Source of the DNA: Kryptolebias marmoratus
Lineage: Eukaryota > Chordata > Actinopteri > Cyprinodontiformes > Rivulidae
Direction: 5' to 3'
DNA length: 64,000 nt
Assembly: GCF_001649575.2 (NCBI RefSeq)
Contig: NC_051452.1
Span: 3,385,689-3,449,688, forward strand
Shown here: positions 46,871-64,000 of the stretch, in pieces
How the letters are laid out: each line of letters opens with the position of its first letter
Position numbering within the stretch: position 1 is the stretch's first letter
Translations under genes and position numbers: made by a program
The notes under the pieces: model-generated
Databases searched by the model: none
What the model was told of the DNA's origin: nothing
What the model saw: only the letters and a program-made list of their open reading frames with translations

Positions 46871-49439
46871 ATTGATTATTTTCCAATATAATGTTATTGA
46901 TTTTTAGGTTATTGCTTCTCTTTTGTTTTGTACAAAACCAAAATCTACACAGGAGGTGTAAGCTTGACATTTTGACATATTGCTTTTACTGTTTGTACTT
47001 TTTAAATACCCAAATTTGCTGCCTCCCATTATCTTGTTCCTGCCCGGACCGAGACAGAAAGGTTCTCCATAATGTAACGCATCGGGCTCACCTGATTATG
47101 CTAATTAGCGTTTGTTTGATCAATGTTCATTAGAGAGGATGCATTGTGTGTTTGAATGATTTCTTTTTTTTTTTTTTTCCCCCACCTGGATCCGGATGCT
47201 TTAAATCCTTAAATGTGGAGTTTTAAGGTCAGGCGGATATTTTGGGGTTTTGCATTTAGAAAACGTAAGAAAAAGTAGCGTCGCCTGTGCTTTTAACTGC
47301 ATTTTGGAGCACACCATTTTCCAGAACATGCTTTCTCAAACTTATGTTCCAGTGAGGATGAATCGCCAGCTTGAGCCCTCGGACCCGACCAACCGAAGCA
47401 AAAACATCCTATCTTCTGTGACGGGGGTGAAAGTCGCCGTCCTGCGTTCACGTCAGCGTTCGTCGTCCCGGTTCCCTCCATCGTCTCCGCGATGTCAGCT
47501 CAGGACGTCTCCAGATGTTGTCATTCAAGCGGACGCCATATGGCGTGAGAAAAGGAGGAGCTCCTAAGCTCTGACACCCCCCCCAAATGAAATCATTTTC
47601 ACTTCATTACAGTGTCACAGCATAATAAGTTCCATGTCTGAGAGCACGTGTTCAATGTGACGGGAGGCTTTCGCTGCAGCGAGAACGGATCCGGCTGCAA
47701 AGCGCAGATGTTCCATGTCCTCTTCATATACGGGTGAAGAGTATTACTCACAGGAGCAGGTACTCCACCACCCCCCATGTTCCACAGGGCCTTGTTACCC
47801 ATTGCAGTGTGCTCTGTGACATGCCTTCCACTCCAGGAACCAGGCCAGAGAGGTGTGTGTGCAGATAGAGCCGAAAGCATTTGGAGAGGCGACGCAGGCA
47901 GCTGTTAACCCAGTTTTTGGGGTAATTCTGAGCTCACGAGGCTTCAGCGCAGCAATAATTGGCTCTGTGTGAGCGTACGTGCCAGAGCCATGAATCACTA
48001 ATCACTTAGCGGGCTCTTTAGTTCCGTCGCTTCTTCCCTGAGAGAGTCGCTCCCGTCTTTAATTATTTACCAACGCGTGATAGTGCTGGATGTCACTCGT
48101 TTGGCTTATCAAAAAGGATACTTTAGAACTCAGCTGATCCAAAAAAAAAAAAAAGAAACAAAACGTTGGCTGGAAGCAGCTGAACGTATAGATGAAGAGC
48201 TTCTATCTGCCAGTTAATGGGTCCAGGTTGAGGGGAAAATTCAAAGGGAGGTGCTGCCATCTGCTGGACATGTTTCCAAACTGCATCTTTGGCTCAGCCG
48301 GTCCATTTGCAAAGCATGCTGGGAGAAAAGGACACAATTTGGGCAAAATATAAGTAAAATGGAGTGGCTGGTAAATCCTTCAGTCATGATAAAAACCACA
48401 TACATCTTCTCTAAATTGCTGTAGCTCTAATTTTTTTTTGTCCATTTGGAACCTGTAATTGGGACGAATAGAGGTTTTCTATCAGATAATGTGCTGCTGT
48501 TACTTTCCAATCCCTTTTAATGGCTCCCAAATGAGCAATGATTTAAAAAAAAAAATTATTATTTGTATTGTCTAGATAACAGACCGAGCAGTAGATGATG
48601 GATGGCTGTTTTACGTCTCGTAATGAGCTCCTTTTGAATCCATAACCAAACTCAAACACTCCACTCACCTTTCTACAAACTGTAGATCACCACCTCATCC
48701 ATTTGCTTTGAGGTTTTATTGTTTTTTGATGGCTTTTTTTTGTCCGTTTGTTTAATTTCTTTCAAAGTGAAGCTGTTGTTGCAACTTTAAACTTACAGGA
48801 CAAGCAAAAAAAAGTATGTATACAGAAAAGAGGCTAAAATATAAAATAAGAAGTCATAGGGTCCTATGCAGAAATATAATTCATGTACATAAGGAAACGT
48901 TCAACATTAGCGCCACGTTTCTAAATGTTTCATGAAAACCCGCCCTCTGATACATGAGATATTTTGCTAACAGAGCTGACATCAGCAGTTAATGCCAAAG
49001 TTTTAAGCAAAAATATTGCAACAAATCTAACATTGTGTTTGCTTTGGGGATGATAGTTAGCTACCACATCGATTTTTTTTAGCCTAATATGTGTAATAAT
49101 GGCTGAGCTGTAGCCATAGTTTTGTTTGCTGAAGTTGATTTAGCTGTGGCGGCCATCTTGAATGGGTTTGATTTGTTCCAATCCACCCACCGGGTCATTT
49201 TGATAACAGATACACTCAAAGACATGGGCAAAACATTCAGCGGTGGGCAAAAACAATGTTGAAAGAAAAATTAAAATTTGACACATTTATATATAAAGTT
49301 TTACTACAGCTTATAAAAATCCTATTTAGCAGTTTTATAAGAAGGGTATTTATTAGGAAACGTGTACAAAACAAAGATATATGTTGTTACTTTTGATAAA
49401 TGGAGCCTATTTTTCATTTATCACAGCGTTTTTAATCTT
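46871..49439. other. Intergenic sequence with dispersed repeats
   Basis: No gene recognised. Around 48890-49230 are copies of the dispersed family with tgagatattttgctaacaga. Poly(T) and poly(A) runs are at 47164-47178 and 48140-48153. Confidence 0.55.
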
Positions 49440-49569
49440 TTATTTTGTTTTGGAAGCGGGAAGCGTCTGTTTGCAAAGCATCATGGGTAAATGGCGCCTT
49501 CCAGCGTCTTCTCCGGTTTCGTCCAGGAGGCCGCCATTTTGTTTATTTACGGGCGCTCTATTCGAGCAG
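49440..49569 (+). promoter_or_regulatory. Candidate promoter and non-coding first exon
   Basis: A YY1-type motif GCCGCCATTTTG at about 49530-49541 lies in a GC-rich stretch, followed by the donor gagcag/gtaagcg at 49569. YY1 sites just downstream of the start are frequent in TATA-less vertebrate promoters. It would serve the + strand candidate gene at 52498. Confidence 0.4.
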
Positions 49570-51119
49570 GTAAGCGTCTCAGTCTTTATGTACTCTTTTT
49601 AACAGAATATCTTTATTTTTTTCACCTTTAAGAGTTTGCTGTCGTTGCTGAAATAGCGCAGCACAAGTCTGGAGTCTTTCCCGTGAGACAAAAATGTTTG
49701 TTTTAAGAAAAGAAAAATCGCTAGCTAAACGCATTAGCATTAGGCTAGCTTCCGCTTATCACAGAAACAAGACTTTTATTAAAACGAAAACACGGAGGTG
49801 TGTTTATTTGTCATGAATGGGACACCAGACTGCCTTTTAGTTGTCGCAAATAAAAAGACCGAAGTTGTACTTCTTAATATTTTTCTTTCATGTGAAAACA
49901 GGAGCTAGCTAAAAGAGCTAAGTTTAGCCAATTAGCAACGGCTAATCCAGCAGCCTTCACAACCAAAGGAGCCATTTTAACCTATTAAATATTTTAATAA
50001 ATATAACAGCTTAAAAAAAAGGTTAATAGAAAGGCTACTTAAAAACTTATTTTACTGTTTGAAATATAAGCATATGGAAAGTGTAATTTAGTGTAAAAAA
50101 ACACATTTTTAACTAAAATTGATCCGTATGTATTGCTCTTTGTATTAATAGAATCATTTATGTCACAAATTTTTATTAACATAATGCAGAAAACAAGATA
50201 AGAGACTTTTTAAACTAGCCTTGCCTATTGTGGTTATTAACAAAAATAAAAACAGTTTTAGTTCCTTGTTATCTTTGGTCATTTAGCCACATGTGGCCCC
50301 AGAACCGCAGGTTGTAGACCCCTATTTTGTTGATATTTTTTGGCATTTTGATCCATTTGTAGTTGTCGTTCAAAATCTAAAATACAGACCAAACTTGGTT
50401 TACATTATCCTACACAGAATACGGGTTTATTTGTTTTGTCAAATTTAGTTTTATTTGTGTGAGACAATTCAAAAGCGGGATGTTCAGATGAACAGTTTTA
50501 GGTCAAAAACATCAAGATTTCCTGTTCCAACCCTGGACTAGATTATTTTATACTGATGCAGACTCTTTTAAACACAGTTTATTTATCTTTAAATATACAA
50601 AACTGCAATTCCTGTGCTTTTTTAAAATAGTTTTCTTTATTCCCAACCATCTGGACCACATATGAATAGATTTGAGTTCCCTCTAAGGTGGTCTAGATGC
50701 CAAAAGGACATTGACATTTCCTCCCTTTTTTTACTTTTACAATAAAAGGACGATCTCATAAATCATAAATTGTGTTTTAGACCATTTATTTATGTCAGAT
50801 AAAACTTAGGCATGTTTAAATTTTTTAACCGGAGCTACGAATCCAGTGATCTGGTCCTTTCCTGCTGACTGTACGGCGAACTGCAGGGTTGTTTTTTAAT
50901 AAAAAGAGACAGACGTGCCACAGCTGTATCAGATGTATAATTAATTAAACTCCCATCCCTGATTTCTCACACCCAGCCTGTCGACTCTAAAAGAACTGAT
51001 AAGAACTAAAACATAAGATGATTGTTAGTAGTTGTAGTCGAGAAGCTCTTACTGTTATATTGGCTAATTATTAAAATTAAATATTTACCGAGTTTCTCAG
51101 ACTCGTGTTCACATTTCGT
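49570..51119. other. Non-coding sequence between the two candidate promoters
   Basis: AT-rich, without exon candidates or clear transposon ends. Confidence 0.5.
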
Positions 51120-51346
51120 GGGCTTCAACGAGCAACTTCCTGCTCCGAAACAAACCCGCAGCAGGCGCTGAACGGCCTCGGCCAAACATTTGATGCGAAC
51201 GCTCGAAGTTTGAGGCGGCTGGGTTCAAAACGTCTCCTTTCTGCTCTCTCCTCCTGAAAGGGAACGTCCTGGGAGGGGGAGGAGGAGGAGGAGGAGCCGA
51301 AGCTCGACGCCGCAGGTTCCTGGTTCCTCCGCCAGCAGCTCCAAAG
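51120..51346 (+). promoter_or_regulatory. Second candidate promoter / 5' UTR exon
   Basis: A GC-rich block with an ETS-type acttcctg site near 51133 and a GGA-repeat tract ends at a strong donor ctccaaag/gtaagaa (51346/51347). A non-coding alternative first exon is the simplest reading. Confidence 0.35.
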
Positions 51347-51948
51347 GTAAGAAAAAGACACATTTAGGATGGTTTTAATGTGGCTCCACACGAGACGCCA
51401 TCTTCATCTCTACTTCCCAACCTCACGCTGTCCTCTGACACATGAAGCTGGTAATAAAAACAAGGTGTTCAGAGAATCCTGAGAATCAGAGAATTTTAGT
51501 GATGGAGGCGAAACCAGAACCAGGGGAGGCCAGATTATTATTATTATTAGATCCTTTTTGTGATCACATGTTGTTTATTGTTGTGACTTGTCTTATTTCT
51601 CCAATCGGGCATGTGCTTTTGGAGGCCATCTTTGCGCTGAATGTGCGTTAACTCTTTTATATTGTTTGGTTAAATCAGCTCGTGTTCCTCGAAGCGTCAC
51701 CTGTTCGTGGATGTTTCCTGATGTGGCTGCAGGAAGTCGTGGGTTTTGTTGTTCTGTACATTATTGTTCTGGAAGCACTTGGAGAACAATCCCAAACCGT
51801 TTCAGACTGTCGTAACCGTCTGCAAGGTTTGAATATAAATTTTTCAAATCCACATGCACAAATAAAACACAAACTGCAACATTTGCGCCTACCCACTTTT
51901 TACTATTATTACTTATTTTGTGCAGATCCTTAAAACCACACATTAGGT

Positions 51949-52373
51949 CACACGTGTCAAATTCAAGGCCCGTGGGCCAGATCCGGCCCTCTGTAACGTT
52001 TCATCCGGCCCTCTAGTCTGGTTTAGATCGAGTCTCTGATTCTTATTTTGCTTAAAAAAAACAGAAGTTTTCTCTGACAGTGACTTAGAAGCCAACAATA
52101 TATAGTTTTAATTTCTGTATGATCAGGTTTTTGTCTGTTTTAATGTTAAAAACTTCATTTAAAAGCTGAGTGAGGNAAGTCTGTTTGCTCTAAATTCTGT
52201 ATAATCTGTAACTGGGAGAAGGTCATTGATATTTCTATATGGATGATTTGACGTAATACATCTAAAACCAATTAATTTATGTAATTTTTAATAAATATTG
52301 ATTGTGATTGGCCCTTGGCTAGGACCAAATATTTAATTTTGGCCCCCTTGCATCACTGGGTTCGACACCCCTG
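51949..52373. mobile_element. hAT-type non-autonomous element, about 425 bp
   Basis: The left end (cacacgtgtcaaattcaagg) and the right end (gggttcgacacccctg) are inverted repeats of the caggggtgtc type. The flanks cattaggt and ctttagag agree at 5 of 8 positions, perhaps a decayed target duplication. One N lies at 52176. No ORF. Confidence 0.75.
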
Positions 52374-52497
52374 CTTTAGAGTTTAGGACTCTTATCTGAC
52401 TAATTCTGCTAGAAAATGAGCTTTTCTGTTTTTGTTTTGATGCTCAGAAAGATCAGGTCTGTTTTTACTCGTTTCTTCTTTCTTTCCCTTCTGTTAG

Positions 52498-52537
52498 ATG
52501 TCGGCGTCAGTCCTGAGCGAAGGAGCTGATGAACCAG
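52498..52537 (+). CDS. Candidate + strand gene, exon a (start MSASVLSEGADEP)
   Basis: A very strong acceptor (tttctttcccttctgttag) is followed directly by ATG; the frame encodes MSASVLSEGADEP and ends one base into a Gly codon before the donor gtgagct. The product is not recognised. The start choice rests only on the ATG being the first codon of the exon. Confidence 0.42.
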
Positions 52538-52634
52538 GTGAGCTCAAAACAAAACTAAAGAGAATTCATAAAACATTTTAAAGCATCAATAACGAGTGAA
52601 ATAACAACTTTACTGTCTGTTAAATGCATCATAG

Positions 52635-52686
52635 GTGGCCTGACTGAGCAGCTGCGACCGCCAAACGGAGAAAACGTCGACAGCAG
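52635..52686 (+). CDS. Candidate + strand gene, exon b
   Basis: The acceptor is taaatgcatcatag and the donor gtgagtt. In phase with exon a it encodes GGLTEQLRPPNGENVDS and ends two bases into an Arg codon. Not recognised. Confidence 0.4.
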
Positions 52687-54199
52687 GTGAGTTAAGACCC
52701 GACGAGTAACGGTCCAGGTTGTTGTTTGTGCTGCTGACTCGAGTGTGCCATCTAGTGTCGGTGTGCAGGAAGCGCACAGCCTGTTTTCCACGTAAGAAAG
52801 GGAGTAATTATTTAAAAGAAAAGCTCCTTACTAAAGCTCTAAAATACGTCTTATTTTACTTATTGAGGTGCCTAATGATTTGATGCAGCTTTACAGTCTT
52901 ATAGTTTTATTTTTTTAGACATAATATTTAGCAAATATTCCTATTTCTTTGTTGCTGTTTTGTGTAATTATTCCATATTCTATCAGACAACATATTATGG
53001 TGCATTATTTTGTCCCAAACTTTAGATTTAAAAGGAAAAAAATCAGAGTTTCATCTGTTTTTTATAAAAGGCTGTTGAAGGTGTTTGCTGATATTCTGTA
53101 CTTATATGATACTTCAGAATGATGTAGTTTTAAATGGGCTGATGGTTTCAACAGATATGTGCTTCAGACTTCAGATGTTACGTTAAAGCTAACAGGAGCT
53201 CTGCTCTGGGTGAATTATTGGAGTTTCTGCAGGGATGGATGAGAAGTTTCGTATCGTTCTGCAGAGTGGATGTAACACACGTCAGACAACGCACTGAAAG
53301 AAGGAAGACGATGCATTTGTTTTACTTTAAACACATAAAAGGAAATATATTTTCTTTAAAAATGAAATAACAAAAACAAACAACATTTTTTTTCTTTCTG
53401 AAGAGTTGCTTTTTTTTGTTTTTGTGTCTTTGCAGAGGTAATTTACACAGGACAACAAAAGAAAACGCTTTACTCAAAGTGGTAAAAACAGCTGCTGGAA
53501 TCCTTCCTCTTTTTGACTTTTATTTTTACAGAGTTTTGCCACTTTTGGTAAAGCGTGAGGAGGTTATGTCACAAACTGAGCTTCTTTTCGGGGGGAGGGG
53601 GGTAATATACACTGGCTCTTTTGTGATTCACTCATATGACGTACGCACCATTGAAACGTTTACACACAACATTATTATCTCGCCCAGAAACAAGAATACT
53701 TTTTTTTTTCTTTTCTGTTTTTTTTTAGTCATTTTGAAGACAACAGTTATCAGTTCTGAATCGGTGGCTGTAGAGTTGGATTTCTTTTCTCCCCCTCGCC
53801 CGGCTGCCCGCCAACGCGAAGCTCCGCCTCTCGCATGATTCAGTTTGTCGTTGACCATGGCTCGCTGTCGGGACGAGGAGAAAGGTGTCGTGGCGGTCGG
53901 CCTGGCGGAAACCAGGGGTGTGCATAGGTGTTACAGACGTCCCCCCCCCCTCCCTCGCCGCCGAGGCTCTGATAAGGCAGTTTCTCTCCGTTTTTATCGT
54001 GTTTTTGGTCAGCTGTCAGCGTCGAAGGTCAGTGCTTTCCCGTCGCTGATTGTGTCATAGGAACGCTGGCAGGCGGGGTTTAAAAACAAACAGAAATCAA
54101 ATCAAAGCCGAGGTGACGAACAGTTTCTGTGTTTTTGTGCAAACTGGGACGTAAACGGAGGCGGTGGGGTTGGAGGTGAGGGGGGCAGAGGAACCGCCA
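52687..54199. other. Intergenic / candidate-gene intron
   Basis: No recognised exon. A C-run lies at 53940-53950, and 53780-54060 is CpG-richer. Confidence 0.45.
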
Positions 54200-54220
54200 A
54201 GATTTCATGTGCTTTTCCTT

Positions 54221-54244
54221 TTTATTATTATTATTATTATTATT
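54221..54244. repeat. (TTA)n microsatellite next to gap
   Basis: TTA trinucleotide repeats run nearly into the N run starting at 54252. Confidence 0.95.
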
Positions 54245-54251
54245 TCTGTTT

Positions 54252-54363
54252 NNNNNNNNNNNNNNNNNNNNNNNNNNNNNNNNNNNNNNNNNNNNNNNNN
54301 NNNNNNNNNNNNNNNNNNNNNNNNNNNNNNNNNNNNNNNNNNNNNNNNNNNNNNNNNNNNNNN
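54252..54363. other. Assembly gap (112 N)
   Basis: N run in the probable cask 3' UTR, next to a microsatellite. Confidence 0.99.
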
Positions 54364-54479
54364 GCCACTGTAGCAGCTTCTGATGTGCTTCGAAGTTGGG
54401 CCTGTTTGTCGCAGGGCCCGAGGAGACTGGGGTGATGTTGGAGGACACAAAGTACCACAAGAAGTGCCTTTAAAAGGCC

Positions 54480-54513
<34 letters not shown>
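54480..54513. repeat. (CA)n microsatellite in cask 3' UTR region
   Basis: Uninterrupted CA run of about 17 units. Confidence 0.98.
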
Positions 54514-54515
<2 letters not shown>

Positions 54516-54881
54516 CAACCACATAAGACTGGTTTATGGTCATGCTTACTATTGCCTTTCAATTAGTTCCATTCATCAATTACAAAAAAAAATTACAAAA
54601 TATCTACTACACCGCCCTGTCCCTGTCCACCCTCCAGCTATCTGAGGACAGAACTATAGTCATGTACTTTATCATTTATATATACATGTATATGTATATA
54701 TGTACACAACAATATGCCTTTGAGGCTATTGAGGAGGAGCGGGGGGAGGCGGGGGGCAGGATGAAGTCACTGAATGATGCCATTATTAGTCATTATTCTT
54801 CATTTCCCACAACAGTTTATCTACAGACACGAACCGGGGTTCGGGTCGAGGGGCTGGCGGGGTGGTGAGGCGGGCAGCGTG

Positions 54882-64000
<9,119 letters not shown>

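Larger units (their letters stand above)
54200..54881 (-). other. cask: Probable start of cask 3' UTR (end not determined)
   Basis: Minus-strand sequence following the cask stop has no ORF and contains a GT/CA microsatellite (54480-54513), an N gap and a TTA repeat. TTTATT near 54217 reads AATAAA on the minus strand and could be a poly(A) signal, but it lies at the edge of the TTA repeat, so the call is weak. Confidence 0.35.

Noticed and set aside
47250..47567. 105-codon open frame in the intergenic region
   Set aside because: No domain, no splice or promoter support, and the composition resembles translated non-coding DNA.
53416..53838. 140-codon + strand frame as a further exon of the candidate gene
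   Set aside because: The composition is low-complexity with Phe runs from poly(T), and it does not fit the phase between exons b and c.

Overview
The window is vertebrate, almost certainly teleost fish, nuclear DNA. It has short exons with consensus splice sites in long introns, many fish-type transposon remnants, CA microsatellites, and two genes whose products are close to human IL1RAPL1 and CASK. No bacterial-type operons, CRISPR arrays or rRNA genes were seen. The species cannot be named from the sequence.

Layout. (1) Positions 1-24070 lie inside a large il1rapl1 intron. They hold LINE remnants, two copies of a hAT-like element with a CGGBP1-like zinc finger (a third copy near 22 kb is inverted), a 142-bp minisatellite, a Penelope-like fragment with a GIY-YIG motif, a hAT-type MITE with an 8-bp target duplication, and a CpG-dense island near 9.8-10.1 kb. 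(2) Positions 24071-42676 carry the last five coding exons of il1rapl1 on the + strand: Ig3, transmembrane segment, TIR domain and the C-terminal tail specific to IL1RAPL1. Splice phases agree at every junction. (3) Positions 42677-54881 are the convergent intergenic region. It holds a 39-bp minisatellite, a hAT element, two promoter-like segments and two of three small, phase-compatible + strand exons of a possible unrecognised gene. (4) Positions 54882-64000 carry the 3' part of cask on the - strand in 18 exons, from just before the L27 domains through PDZ, SH3, HOOK and guanylate-kinase domains to the stop. One exon is an 18-nt microexon. A further 39-nt in-frame candidate exon sits immediately before the SH3 exon.

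How the genes relate. IL1RAPL1 is a postsynaptic adhesion receptor and CASK a synaptic MAGUK scaffold; both lie on human Xp. Here they are convergent with stop codons about 12 kb apart. The four N runs are assembly gaps: three fall inside copies of the same hAT-like repeat and one beside a TTA microsatellite.

Limits. Exon calls rest on reading frame, splice sites and recalled family sequence, with no alignment or transcript data. UTR ends, the + strand candidate gene and the candidate cassette exons are inferences.
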